Source: Rhodoblastus acidophilus (GTDB lineage Bacteria; Pseudomonadota; Alphaproteobacteria; Rhizobiales; Beijerinckiaceae). From it: DNA of 64,000 nucleotides. Below the pieces are notes generated by a model. It did no database searches, had not been told where the DNA came from, and saw only the letters and a list, made by a program, of their open reading frames with translations. Shown in pieces: positions 18,306 through 27,037 of this stretch (positions are counted from its first letter, which is position 1; the number at the start of each line of letters is the position of its first letter). Where the stretch lies: assembly GCF_025961575.1 (NCBI RefSeq), contig NZ_JAOQNX010000022.1:26143-90142 (forward strand), given 5' to 3'. Both the position numbers and the translations under genes were made by a program.

Positions 18306-19895
18306 TCAGCCCCAGAAATGGCCAAAATGATGTTGGGCCACATCGACGGCTTGATGATGCTGAACGTCCACGGGCAAGGGATCAGCGGGACCGCCGGCAT
18401 GGGCTGCGCCGTTTACCGGGCCGCCGGCGGGGTTGCCCGCGTTCGCGGCGCCGCCCGCCGCGGCCACGCTTCCGGCGTTCGCCGCGCCACCCGCAGGTGC
18501 CGCTCCCGCCGCCGCCAGGTCGGGCGCGGCCGTCGTCGGCGCGGTGGTCTTGTTGAGCGCGTCGGCCACGGTCAGGCCGGCCGTGTTGTAGGTTCCGCCA
18601 TTGACCGGGACATTGTTGCTGGAGACGTCGGCGGCATTGGCCATCATCTGGTCGGCCCCCGCCTTCACCTCGGCGGCGGCGCCAGTCTGCAGGCCGTGGA
18701 TGATCGCGTTGACTTCGGCGCCCGTGGTGCTCTTGTTGGCGAGCAATTCGTTGTCGAAGCGCGCCGAGAAGATGCCGCCCTGGGCATGGTCGAAAGTCTC
18801 GGTGTTGGTTTCGAAATTCTGCAGCTTGGTCACCAGCGCGTTGATGGCGGCTGTGTCGTGAGAGCCGATCAGCGCCGTCGCCTGTTGGGCCAGCGAATTG
18901 GAGCTGGCGACAAAACCGGCCCAGAAATTGGTCTGTGCGGCGTTGTCCTGGTAGGGCGTGGTGGCTTTCAGCGGGTCGGGCGTCATCGCCCAGCCGTTTC
19001 CGGCGTGTTGCGCCAGAACCGAATCGCCCTGAATGATGTCGACGATGTCCAGCAGGTTGTCCTGGGCTCCGCGTGCCGAGATCGACGAGGAGCCGGCGGC
19101 GTTATTATAGTCCTTTTCCAGTTCGAGCTGGTTGACGATGGTGTTGAGGTGCACGGTCGCCAGGGCGCCGGCGTCGCCTTGCAGATATTGCTGGTGACCG
19201 GCGACCAGTTGCTTCAGGTCGGCCTGAATGCCGCTGATTTCCGCGTTGAGCCCCGGCGCCGTCGTGGCGTTGACGCCGCCGTAGGATTTGGCGACGACGT
19301 CGTTGAACAAGGCGCCGATCTGCGCAAGCGTCGTGTGCGGCGCGTGGGCGGAGTCGGCCAGCGCGGTCGGAACCTGGGTGACGCCGGCCTGGGCCAGCGC
19401 GGGATCCGCCGCGACTTGCGCGAGAATATCCATATGCGCCGTCTGCAGCATGTGCTGCGCGGCGGCGACGCCCGCGCCGTTCCCGATCGTGTTGGGAGCG
19501 GCGTTCAAGGCGTTGCTGATGTCCGTGAGAATCGCCGTGACATGGGCGTCGGGTGTGGCGACGCTCTTGAGTTCGGTCTGGATGACGGTCAGGTCGTTCT
19601 GATAGCGCGCCAGCGAGCCGGCGCCCTGGTTGCCTTCATTGCCCGTTTGCGACCACAAGCCGCCGTAAAGCGCGCGCGAGGCGTCGTTGAGTTCGCCCGT
19701 CAGCTTCGCGAATCCTGCATCGCCAACAGCCGCGCCCGCATCGGCCGCTCCGCCGGCCCCGCCGCCATTCGCCGCGCCAGGGACTTGGAAGTGGCCGCCA
19801 TTGAATAATCCGCCCGATTGGACGGCGCCGCCGCCAAAATTGCCCGCCGCCGCATGAAGCTGTCCGGCGAGACCGCCCTGGTTGAAATTGGCCAT
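18306..19895 (-). CDS. Gly/Ala/Asn-rich protein, probable type I secretion cargo
   Basis: A 529-residue protein with no N-terminal signal peptide. The N-terminus is Gly/Asn-rich (NFNQGGLAGQLHAAAGNFGGG), the middle is a helical Ala/Leu/Asp/Gln-rich region (about 60-440), and the C-terminal part is low-complexity Ala/Gly/Pro/Asn with imperfect repeats of the type GGAANAG. The tail is His-rich and aromatic (AQHHFGHFWG). No RTX nonapeptides are visible, so calcium-binding repeats are not the export signal. It sits directly upstream of the ABC and HlyD genes on the same strand with GGAGG before its ATG, which supports its role as their substrate. Its function is unknown; a surface or matrix protein is possible. 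Confidence 0.7.
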   Translation of the reverse strand: MANFNQGGLAGQLHAAAGNFGGGAVQSGGLFNGGHFQVPGAANGGGAGGAADAGAAVGDAGFAKLTGELNDASRALYGGLWSQTGNEGNQGAGSLARYQNDLTVIQTELKSVATPDAHVTAILTDISNALNAAPNTIGNGAGVAAAQHMLQTAHMDILAQVAADPALAQAGVTQVPTALADSAHAPHTTLAQIGALFNDVVAKSYGGVNATTAPGLNAEISGIQADLKQLVAGHQQYLQGDAGALATVHLNTIVNQLELEKDYNNAAGSSSISARGAQDNLLDIVDIIQGDSVLAQHAGNGWAMTPDPLKATTPYQDNAAQTNFWAGFVASSNSLAQQATALIGSHDTAAINALVTKLQNFETNTETFDHAQGGIFSARFDNELLANKSTTGAEVNAIIHGLQTGAAAEVKAGADQMMANAADVSSNNVPVNGGTYNTAGLTVADALNKTTAPTTAAPDLAAAGAAPAGGAANAGSVAAAGGAANAGNPAGGPVNGAAHAGGPADPLPVDVQHHQAVDVAQHHFGHFWG

Positions 19896-19983
19896 TCGTC
19901 ATTCCTCCACATCAATTTTTGGACGCCGGTCGCGCCGGAGTCGGGTTGGCGCGCTCGAAAGCGCGTTGCTCTTGCGCCTTGCT

Positions 19984-21024
19984 TCAGGCGGTCGCGCGCT
20001 TGTCGTCGGACCGCCGCAGCAATTGCAGCGGAGACACGATGGCGCGCGAAAACGCGTCCCAAAAACCGTCGCCGGCGTTATGTGCGGGGACAAAGGGATC
20101 GGAATGGCAGGTTGCGCCCGACGCCCGGGCGATTGCGCCGACCGCCTCGACCATGCGCGGCGCGCCGCAGGCATAGACGATGTCATGGGACGACAGCGCC
20201 GGGATAAAATCGACCGGGCTGCCCGCCGGCAAATCGGGGTGGCGGCGGTCCGCGTGGCGCAGCACCGAAATCACCTGCGTTTTCGGAAAGGCGACCAGCC
20301 GCCACAGCGCCGGCGCCATGTAGAAATCCGCGACAGAGCCCGCGCCGACCACCACCACAATCTCGCGGTCCGGCATTTCGCACAGCGCCGCATGGGCGAT
20401 CGACCAGATCGGCGCGAAGCCCGCGCCGCTCGCCACCAGAACCAGGCGATTGGTCTGGCCAGGGCGCAGCCAGGCCGAACCATAGGGGCCCACGACCTTC
20501 GCCTTGTGGCCGGGACGGATGCTTTGACCCAGCGCCGAGGACACCCGTCCGTCACGGACGCGCTTGATCTGCAGGCGGATCGTTCCGCGCTCCACCGGGC
20601 CTTCGAGCGGCGCGGTCGGGCTGTAGCAGCGCGCGGGGAAGCCGGCGAATTTGACCTGCACATATTGGCCGGGCAACATTTCGAAAAACCCCTTCACCGC
20701 GAGCGTCACTTCGGTGATATCGACGGAAAGGTCGCGAAGCGCCTTCACCGTCGCCCCAAACGTTTCGACCGGCGGCGTCTCCTCGACGATGATTTCGAGA
20801 TCGGACATGACCTTCGCCTGGCAGGCGAGAACAGCGCCCGGCGAATCGGTTTCGCCGCCTTCGACCGAACCCGACGACAAGGTGCAGCGGCAACTGCCGC
20901 AGGTCCCGGAGCGGCAGTCATGCGGCATGTCGATGCCGTTCATGAGCGCGGCGTCGAGGAGATTTTCGCCCGGTTTTGCGCGAAACGATCCCATCTCGCC
21001 GATCGAAACCTGAAAAGTCTTCAT
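19984..21024 (-). CDS. 2Fe-2S ferredoxin / FAD-NAD(P) oxidoreductase fusion
   Basis: A 346-residue electron-transfer flavoprotein. The N-terminal plant-type 2Fe-2S domain has CRSGTCGSCRC plus a later Cys in VLACQAKV. It is followed by an FNR-like FAD domain (QYVQVKFAGFPARCYSPTAP, with the Arg-x-Tyr-Ser FAD motif) and an NAD(P) domain (LVLVASGAGFAPIWSI, then DIVYACGAPRMVEAV). This order matches oxygenase/reductase components such as those of methane and phenol monooxygenases. No oxygenase is nearby. The ATG at 21024 overlaps the stop of the membrane haem protein gene (ATGA), so the two are probably partners that move electrons between NAD(P)H and membrane haem. Confidence 0.85.
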   Translation of the reverse strand: MKTFQVSIGEMGSFRAKPGENLLDAALMNGIDMPHDCRSGTCGSCRCTLSSGSVEGGETDSPGAVLACQAKVMSDLEIIVEETPPVETFGATVKALRDLSVDITEVTLAVKGFFEMLPGQYVQVKFAGFPARCYSPTAPLEGPVERGTIRLQIKRVRDGRVSSALGQSIRPGHKAKVVGPYGSAWLRPGQTNRLVLVASGAGFAPIWSIAHAALCEMPDREIVVVVGAGSVADFYMAPALWRLVAFPKTQVISVLRHADRRHPDLPAGSPVDFIPALSSHDIVYACGAPRMVEAVGAIARASGATCHSDPFVPAHNAGDGFWDAFSRAIVSPLQLLRRSDDKRATA

Positions 21025-22781
21025 CGCTGCATCTCCAGTTTGAAGGGCCTGATGTGGCGGGTGTGGTTGGCGGGCGTGTGGTCGAATACGCCGACCCACA
21101 TAAAGGTCTGATCGCCGAGGACGATGTCGTCGTCCTGCTTCGTGTCGAGCTTGCGCTGCGCCAGCAGCGTCCAGCGGCCGGCGGCCCAGCGCGCCGTGCA
21201 AAACACGTCGGAGGGTTTTGCACGCGGCGGGGTCGCAATCATGCCGGGGATGATGGCGCCGACCGGAATGCGCGCATCCATGTCCGCCGTGTAGGGCGTC
21301 GACTCGTCTTCGCGCATCGCCCAGCGCGCGTTTTCCTGATCGCCATGATCCGGGTCGAGATCAACGGCGCCCATGGCCTCGCGCGTCGCGGCGAGATCGC
21401 GCGGCAGACGCAGGGGCTGCGCCTCCGCCGAGGGGTCGCGCGGCAATTGCTGGGCGACGTTCTCATAGGCGACCGCCTGCTCGGGCTTGGACGCATAGCC
21501 GCCCTTGTACGGCGCCTCGCCATGCCGCTCCGCCTGGGACGGCCGGGTCGCGGGTCCCACGCGGTTGTTCTCGCAGCGGCCCGACTCGATCCCCGAGGCG
21601 CGCCACAGCCAAACATTCACGCTGCCGCCGTCCTCGGTATAGTGCAGCCCGCGTCCGGACGACGATTCCGGCTTGTCGGGCAGCGGCTTCTTGCCGGGAT
21701 GAAAGGCGCCGGGGCCGAACGGCTTTTCGACATTGGCGAGCATGAAGGCGAACTTGTCTTCGTTGAGCGCGCCCTCGAAATTGGCCTGTTCCGCGCGCAG
21801 ATCGTCGGAGCGCAGCGCGACGTTTTGCAGGCGCGCCCGCCGTTCGCCGCGCGATTCGGAGAACAGCGCGCGCCAACCGTTCTCCGTCTTGATCAGCGGC
21901 GCGTGCTTGAGCGAGCGGGTCGGGTCTTCCCAGGTGAAGGCGAAATAGATCGTGTCCTCGTCGTGGAGCGCGCGAATCTCCACCAGCGAGGCGCCGGAGC
22001 CGTCGAGGTTCACGCCCTGGTTGGTGTGAATGGCGAGCGACGGCGCATCGCGCCACGCGGACGCCCAAAGGTCCGGGCCGAGCGGCGCGGCGGCGGCCTT
22101 GTCAATGCGCTGGACATGGAGGACGTCGCGCGACGCCCGGTCGGCATAGAGATAGCCACCGCCGGCCAGACCGCCGATCAGCGCGCTCAGCAAAAAGACC
22201 AGCGCGCCGCCGAGCGGCGCCGGCCCAGAGGCGGCGACGGGAATTTGCGTCGGACGCAGGATGCGCAGCGCCTGCGTGAAACCGCCCATCGCCAGATGCG
22301 TCAGCACATGCGCGACGGCATAGCCGAGGATCGCCCAGGTCGCCCAAAGGTGCAACTGGCAGAGCGCGCCGCCATGGCCGCGATGCAGCAGGACGCCGGT
22401 GACGATCTGCGAGACAAGGCAAAGGAAGAACAGCCAGTAGAGCAGGACGTTGACGGCGCTCCAGCGCGCGGCGCCCGGGCTTTTGAGGGCGGCGAGCCGC
22501 GCCCGGTCAAGGGCGACGCGTCTGAGCAGCCCCGCATTGCGCAGGTAGAACAGGTAGGCGACCGCGAGACCCATCAGACCGACGCCCGCGGCGATGTGAA
22601 TGATCCAGAGTCGTGAGACGGGGAGATACGGGGCGATGGCGTCGAGATAGCCAGTGTCGGGCATGTCCACGGCGAAGCGCAGCCCGGTCAAGACGCTGAG
22701 CGCAAGACAGATGACGAGCGACCAGTGGAGCACGACCGTGCCGGCGTCCGTTCGTTTCGTCTTCTTGTATCTGAACTGCAT
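21021..22781 (-). CDS. Cytochrome b561-like membrane anchor fused to an ethylbenzene-dehydrogenase-type haem domain
   Basis: A 586-residue protein with about five N-terminal membrane helices (about 20-215). His residues lie in VVLHWSLVICL, LWIIHIAAGV and AVAHVLTHLAM, as expected for a di-haem b561/b6-type anchor. Residues about 240-586 form a periplasmic domain resembling the haem-binding gamma subunit of ethylbenzene/dimethyl-sulfide dehydrogenases (IYFAFTWEDPTRSLKHAPLI, GGSVNVWLWRA, WTLLAQRKLDT). The ATG at 22781 follows GGGAGG and was preferred over one 21 codons upstream. Translational coupling to the flavoprotein reductase suggests a NAD(P)H- or quinol-linked redox chain with an unknown periplasmic partner. 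Confidence 0.75.
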   Translation of the reverse strand: MQFRYKKTKRTDAGTVVLHWSLVICLALSVLTGLRFAVDMPDTGYLDAIAPYLPVSRLWIIHIAAGVGLMGLAVAYLFYLRNAGLLRRVALDRARLAALKSPGAARWSAVNVLLYWLFFLCLVSQIVTGVLLHRGHGGALCQLHLWATWAILGYAVAHVLTHLAMGGFTQALRILRPTQIPVAASGPAPLGGALVFLLSALIGGLAGGGYLYADRASRDVLHVQRIDKAAAAPLGPDLWASAWRDAPSLAIHTNQGVNLDGSGASLVEIRALHDEDTIYFAFTWEDPTRSLKHAPLIKTENGWRALFSESRGERRARLQNVALRSDDLRAEQANFEGALNEDKFAFMLANVEKPFGPGAFHPGKKPLPDKPESSSGRGLHYTEDGGSVNVWLWRASGIESGRCENNRVGPATRPSQAERHGEAPYKGGYASKPEQAVAYENVAQQLPRDPSAEAQPLRLPRDLAATREAMGAVDLDPDHGDQENARWAMREDESTPYTADMDARIPVGAIIPGMIATPPRAKPSDVFCTARWAAGRWTLLAQRKLDTKQDDDIVLGDQTFMWVGVFDHTPANHTRHIRPFKLEMQR

Positions 22782-23437
22782 TCCGGCGGCGCCTCCCTCG
22801 ACGGGCGCGCGGAAATGCGCGCCAGCCCGGAAGACCCGCCACATTCCGACGCGCTGTGGTTACGCCCACGTTTGGCGTCCTGTTTGGCTAAAGAGCTAAT
22901 ATGGCTAGATAAAGATGAGAGACTGGCGCCAAAAAGGCACAGTCAACATCGGAATGCGCGCGGAAGATGAAACGGCTTTTCACACCGCGCGCGCGATCGG
23001 GCTGGTGAATCGTGCGGAGAAGCTGAGCCGGCGCGGACGCAGCGACCCTGGATCTCAGTTCCCGGTTTTCCCGAGCCCATCCGCGCCTGGCGATGCCAAA
23101 GTGTACGAAAATGTGATTGTCCGCAAAAGTGCGTTCGGGCGCGAATGGCGCAGAAAGTCGAAGACAGCGATTTCGATGAAAAAGGCCGTCGCATGAGCGA
23201 CTTCGCGCTCCAAAACGGGCGTCTCGGCGGTTTTCGGCGCCTGTCCGCTCGATTCGGCGGCCTGCGACGCTGCGGCATCGACATCTGCGCTGGCCGAAAA
23301 GGCGCAGCGCGCACAGGTTGCGGCTCAAGACTTGAAGCAATTTCGCGGCTTTTTAATCTCGGATGCTATAGCTTTTTTGCGTCTATCGGCGTAAGAAGCG
23401 ATCAAATCAATGTCACGCGATAATCGATGCAGGCCAT
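22782..23437. other. 656-bp intergenic region between redox pair and LysR regulator
   Basis: No supported gene. Frames at 22888-23340 (minus, 150 codons) and 23145-23423 (plus, 92 codons) have no recognisable domain and compositions typical of shadow frames. The region should contain the divergent promoters for the redox operon and the LysR gene. Near the LysR start, ATCG-N10-CGAT (23385-23402) could be part of a LysR-type operator, but I cannot confirm it. Confidence 0.45.
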
Positions 23438-24337
23438 ATGTATGAGAAGCTGGAATATCTCCTCGCACTAGCCAAAGAAAAGCACTTCGGCCATGCCGCC
23501 GAAGCCTGCGGCGTATCACAGCCAAACTTTTCGCTGACCATTAAACAGCTGGAAACCACCCTCGGCGTGACGCTCGTTGATCGCGGCGCGCGCTTCCTCG
23601 GTTTCACGCCGGAGGGCCAGCGTGTGCTCGAATGGTCGCGGCGCATCGTCGCCGACACCCGCGCCATGATCGCGGAAGTCGAGGTGATGAAGAACGGGCT
23701 GTCAGGCCAGTTGCGGCTGGCGGCGATTCCGACCGCCCTGCCCCTCGTCCTGCGCTTCACCACCAGTTTTTCGGCGCGCTATCCCGGAACGCGGTTCCAC
23801 ATCGCCTCGCACACCTCCAACGAAATCCTGGCGATGCTCGACAATCTCGACGCCGATGTCGGCTTCTCCTATCTCGACAGCGAGCCGATCGGAAAAGCGA
23901 TGGAGGTCCCGCTCTATAGGGAGCGCCATCACCTGGTCACCGCCGCGGGCAATCCGCTGTCCGACCGCGCCACCGTGACCTGGGAGGAGGTCGCCGGGCT
24001 CGAACTGTGCCTGCTCTCCCCGGACATGCAAAACCGCCGGATCATCGACCGCATTTTCGCCGAGGTCGATTGCAAGGTCGATCCGGTGCTGGAGACCGGG
24101 TCGATCGTCGTCGTCGTCTCGCATGTGCGCGCCGGTCATTGCGCCACCATCATGCCGAATCTGATGGCCGAGGAACTCGCCCTGCCCGCGAACGTGAAGA
24201 AAATCCCCATCGTCGCGCCGGAGGTTTCGAGCCTGGTCGGCCTCGTCGCGCCGCGCCGCGATCCGCAACCGCCGCTGACCGCCGCCTTCATCGCCCACGC
24301 CCGCGCCGTGGCCGCCGAACTTGACGCCATAGCCTGA
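23438..24337 (+). CDS. LysR-family transcriptional regulator
   Basis: A 299-residue regulator. The N-terminal winged HTH (about 1-60) contains HFGHAAEACGVSQPNFSLTIKQLE and TLVDRG; the C-terminal periplasmic-binding-type effector domain (about 90-295) begins LRLAAIPTALPLVLRF. It is divergent from the flavoprotein/haem pair and convergent with moaA. Similar LysR genes accompany soluble formate dehydrogenase operons in alphaproteobacteria, but none is present here, so its target could be the divergent redox operon. Effector unknown. Confidence 0.9.
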   Translation: MYEKLEYLLALAKEKHFGHAAEACGVSQPNFSLTIKQLETTLGVTLVDRGARFLGFTPEGQRVLEWSRRIVADTRAMIAEVEVMKNGLSGQLRLAAIPTALPLVLRFTTSFSARYPGTRFHIASHTSNEILAMLDNLDADVGFSYLDSEPIGKAMEVPLYRERHHLVTAAGNPLSDRATVTWEEVAGLELCLLSPDMQNRRIIDRIFAEVDCKVDPVLETGSIVVVVSHVRAGHCATIMPNLMAEELALPANVKKIPIVAPEVSSLVGLVAPRRDPQPPLTAAFIAHARAVAAELDAIA

Positions 24338-24348
24338 GCAAACCCTTC

Positions 24349-24377
24349 CGCGCGGAGATCCGTTGGACCTCCGCGCG
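24349..24377. terminator. Hairpin terminator between LysR gene and moaA
   Basis: A 9-bp perfect stem, CGCGCGGAG (24349-24357) with CTCCGCGCG (24369-24377), and an 11-base loop, placed between convergent genes. There is no clear T-tract, so factor-independent termination is not certain. Confidence 0.6.
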
Positions 24378-24416
24378 ATCCATCCCGACGCCGGAATGGC
24401 GCCGGGACAGTATGGG

Positions 24417-25418
24417 TCAGCCGCCTGTGCTCCACATGCCGCGATCGAGCGGGATGCGCTCGGCATGGTCGAATGCGTGCCGGCGGGGTTTGGCGCCCAT
24501 GGCGGCGGCGATGGCCGCCTGCAGCGCGGCCTCGTCGTCCGGTTGTCCGCGCAAGACCGTTTTGAGATCGACCTGCTCGCGCCGGCCCAGGCACAGCACG
24601 AGACGGCCGTCGCAGGTCAGCCGCACCCGGTTGCAGGCGTCGCAAAACCCCTTGCTCATCGGCGTGATGAAACCAAGGCGTCCGCCGGTTTCCTCGACCC
24701 TGACATAGCGCGCCGGCCCGAAGGCGCGCTCCGGCGCGTCGGTCAGCGTCCAGCGTTTTTGCAGATCGGCGCGGATCTCCGACAGCGGAACGCCGGGCGG
24801 CCGGTCGCGCGACACGCCGGGGGTGGGCATGGCCTCGATCAGCGCCAGCCCCATGCCGCGCCCATGGGCGAAGGCGATGAGATCGTCGATGGCGCGATCG
24901 TTGACGCCGGCCTGCACCACGGTGTTCAGCCGGACGGCGAGCCCGGCGCGGCGGGCCGCGTAAAGCCCAGCGAGCACGTCGGACAATTTGCCGATCCGGC
25001 TCACCCTGGCGAACATGGCCTCGTCGAGCGTGTCGAGCGACACATTGACGCGCGATAGACCGGCGGCCGCGAGGTCCTCCGCCATGTCCGAGAGCAGCGA
25101 GCCATTGGTCGTCATGGTGACTTCCTCGAGCCCGCGCCCGAGATGGCGCGACAGCGAGGCCACCAGCGAGACGATCCCGCGCCGCGTCAAAGGCTCGCCG
25201 CCTGTCAGACGAATGCGCTTCACGCCCAGGCCGACGAAGGCCGAGGCGATCCGATCGATCTCGTCGAGCGACAACACCTCCTGTTTGGGCAGGAAAGTCG
25301 GGTGCTCGGACATGCAATAGGTGCAACGGAAATTGCACCGGTCGGTGACCGAGACGCGCAAATATTCGATCGAACGGGCGAAGCGGTCGACCAGAGGGCC
25401 GGCGTGTGAAGCGGACAT
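24417..25418 (-). CDS. moaA: GTP 3',8-cyclase MoaA (molybdopterin biosynthesis)
   Basis: A 333-residue radical SAM enzyme for the first step of molybdenum cofactor synthesis, making 3',8-cyclo-7,8-dihydro-GTP. The N-terminal radical SAM cluster is TDRCNFRCTYCM, the RLTGGEP SAM motif follows, and the C-terminal cluster is in GFCDACNRVRLTCDGRLVLCLG. The C-terminal Gly-Gly tail needed by the family is present (STGG). The ATG at 25418 follows GGGAG. It ends the long minus-strand formate hydrogenlyase operon, matching the need of two FdhF proteins for the molybdopterin cofactor. Confidence 0.96.
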   Translation of the reverse strand: MSASHAGPLVDRFARSIEYLRVSVTDRCNFRCTYCMSEHPTFLPKQEVLSLDEIDRIASAFVGLGVKRIRLTGGEPLTRRGIVSLVASLSRHLGRGLEEVTMTTNGSLLSDMAEDLAAAGLSRVNVSLDTLDEAMFARVSRIGKLSDVLAGLYAARRAGLAVRLNTVVQAGVNDRAIDDLIAFAHGRGMGLALIEAMPTPGVSRDRPPGVPLSEIRADLQKRWTLTDAPERAFGPARYVRVEETGGRLGFITPMSKGFCDACNRVRLTCDGRLVLCLGRREQVDLKTVLRGQPDDEAALQAAIAAAMGAKPRRHAFDHAERIPLDRGMWSTGG

Positions 25419-25434
25419 TGGGAGCTCCCGAAGG

Positions 25435-25731
25435 TTAGCCCTTCGCGTTGCAGCAGCAGGGGAAATCGGCGACGCGTTCGCCGGTCTTCTCGATGAGAAT
25501 GCGAATGTCCGGCCCATCGCAGATCGGCTCGCCGATCACCCGATGGCCGTGGCGCACGACCTCGAAGGGGATCGAGCGCAAAGCGGGCGGACAATCCGCG
25601 ACCACCAGCAACACCTGCCCCGTCTGCATCCGGTCGAGCTGTTCCAGCGTCAGCATCACCGGATGCGGGCAGACTTCTCCGCGCAGGTCGATGGATGCAT
25701 CGGCGCGCACCGTTTCTTCGATCATGGTCAT
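25435..25731 (-). CDS. TusA/SirA-family sulfur (selenium) carrier protein
   Basis: A 98-residue TusA-like protein. The family core is DLRGEVCPHPVMLTLEQLDR, with Cys21 as the persulfide/selenide carrying residue in the Cys-Pro-x-Pro motif. A second conserved segment follows (LLVVADCPPALRSIPFEVVRH). It ends with an unusual Cys-rich tail (FPCCCNAKG). The ATG at 25731 follows GGAGG. It is 2 bases from yedE, and yedE-tusA pairs are associated with selenium donation or thiosulfate/selenium uptake. In an island with complete selenocysteine genes I favour selenium delivery, but thiosulfate-sulfur handling (TsuA/TsuB type) is the alternative. Confidence 0.82.
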   Translation of the reverse strand: MTMIEETVRADASIDLRGEVCPHPVMLTLEQLDRMQTGQVLLVVADCPPALRSIPFEVVRHGHRVIGEPICDGPDIRILIEKTGERVADFPCCCNAKG

Positions 25732-25733
25732 GG

Positions 25734-26942
25734 TCAAGCCTCCGAGGTCAAAGGGGTCACGGCGGGGCGCCGCACTGTCTGCAGATAGCGCGCCTCGCGG
25801 AACACGACGAAAGCGTAGCAAGCCGCGAGAAAGGCGAAGGTGGCGGCGAGCGCGCCGGTCATGCCGAGGGTTTTGACGAGGTCGATCTCCGGCCAGGCGA
25901 CGGCGAGCGTCTGCGCCAGGCCCCAATGATCCCACCCATAGGCCAGAACCGTCGCGCCGATCACATTGCCGAGGGCGACCGCGACGAAATGCGTCTGCCC
26001 CTCCATGAGGCGGTACATCCAGCCGGTCTCGCAGCCGCCGGCGATGACGATGCCGAGCCCGAACATCACGCCGCCGAACAGCGCGCCGGGGCTCGCCCAA
26101 TGGATGATCGGGGTCATGCCGCGCGCGATCAGGATCGCGGTGATCACGGTCTGCGCGGCCATGCCGAGGATGATCGCCTTGGCCATGGTGGTGCGCCCGG
26201 TCAGCCAGAGATCGCGCAGCGCCGAGGTGAAGCAGATCTGGCCGCGCTGCAGCAGCACGCCGAAGGCGGCCCCGGCGACCATCACGCCGGCGAATTTCGC
26301 GTGGCCCAGGTAGAGATTGAGCATCGCCAGCGCCAGCAGGACCGCGACGCCGAACAAGCCGGCGAAGGAGGCGCGCGAGGTCGCGGCCTGCGCAACGACA
26401 TAGACGGGCGTTTCGCTCAGTTTCGGCGCGCCCCTGAACCATGCGGTCATGACAAGGCGCGAGGCGATCCAGGCGCCGAACGCCGTGCCGACGATGAACA
26501 GCCAGGAATGCAGCGAGAATTGCGGCAGGCCGGTGAAGAAGGAGGCGAGGTTGCAGCCCATGGCGAGACGGCTGCCAAAACCCGCCAGCAGGCCGCCGAT
26601 CAGGCCCTGAACCCAGCGCCTGTGACGCGCGGGCGCGCGAAACTTGAATTCGCGGCTCGCCAGAGCGCTGGTCATCGCGCCCAAGAACATGCCGGCGATC
26701 ATCCAGCCGTCAGGCCGGTCCCAGGGGTGTCCCTTCAGCGCCACCGCCTTGAAATAGGCCCAGGAGCCGACGTCGACGCCGCAAAGCTGCAGCAGGTTGC
26801 CGCCCCAGCGGGTGAACTCGCCGGTGACGGCCCAGAGGCCTCCGGTGAAACCGTAATAGAGCGCCGCGAGCAGGCCGGCGGCGACGAGCGTCGGGGTCGG
26901 GCGCCAGTGGCGCGCGAACAGCGCATGGATGGGATGGGTCAC
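25734..26942 (-). CDS. yedE: YedE/YeeE-family membrane transporter (putative selenium or thiosulfate uptake)
   Basis: A 402-residue membrane protein with about 9-10 helices, the same length as Escherichia coli YedE. Family motifs are visible: RLAMGCNLASFFTGLPQFSL (GCN motif), RGQICFTSALRDLW and GLGIVIAGGCETGWMYRLME. The GTG at 26942 is preceded by AGGAG at good spacing. An in-frame ATG at 27041 overlaps the formate channel stop but adds a low-complexity segment without a ribosome site. YedE with a TusA-like partner is linked in many genomes to selenium use; the YeeE branch transports thiosulfate. Context favours selenium. Confidence 0.8.
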   Translation of the reverse strand: MTHPIHALFARHWRPTPTLVAAGLLAALYYGFTGGLWAVTGEFTRWGGNLLQLCGVDVGSWAYFKAVALKGHPWDRPDGWMIAGMFLGAMTSALASREFKFRAPARHRRWVQGLIGGLLAGFGSRLAMGCNLASFFTGLPQFSLHSWLFIVGTAFGAWIASRLVMTAWFRGAPKLSETPVYVVAQAATSRASFAGLFGVAVLLALAMLNLYLGHAKFAGVMVAGAAFGVLLQRGQICFTSALRDLWLTGRTTMAKAIILGMAAQTVITAILIARGMTPIIHWASPGALFGGVMFGLGIVIAGGCETGWMYRLMEGQTHFVAVALGNVIGATVLAYGWDHWGLAQTLAVAWPEIDLVKTLGMTGALAATFAFLAACYAFVVFREARYLQTVRRPAVTPLTSEA

Positions 26943-27037
26943 GGGATGCTCCTGTGGACTTGGGTCGGCCGCCAGCGCGGGGAGGCTGGCGCTGGCGGCC
27001 TTGGGCTCGCGCGCAACGGACGCGCGAGCCGGAGCCG

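Noticed and set aside
18306..19895. RTX (GGxGxDxxx) repeats in the candidate type I cargo
   Set aside because: The Gly-rich parts are Ala/Asn/Gly low-complexity repeats without the Asp spacing of RTX nonapeptides.
22888..23340. 150-codon minus-strand frame in the redox/LysR intergenic region
   Set aside because: No domain, no ribosome site of note and composition unlike neighbours.
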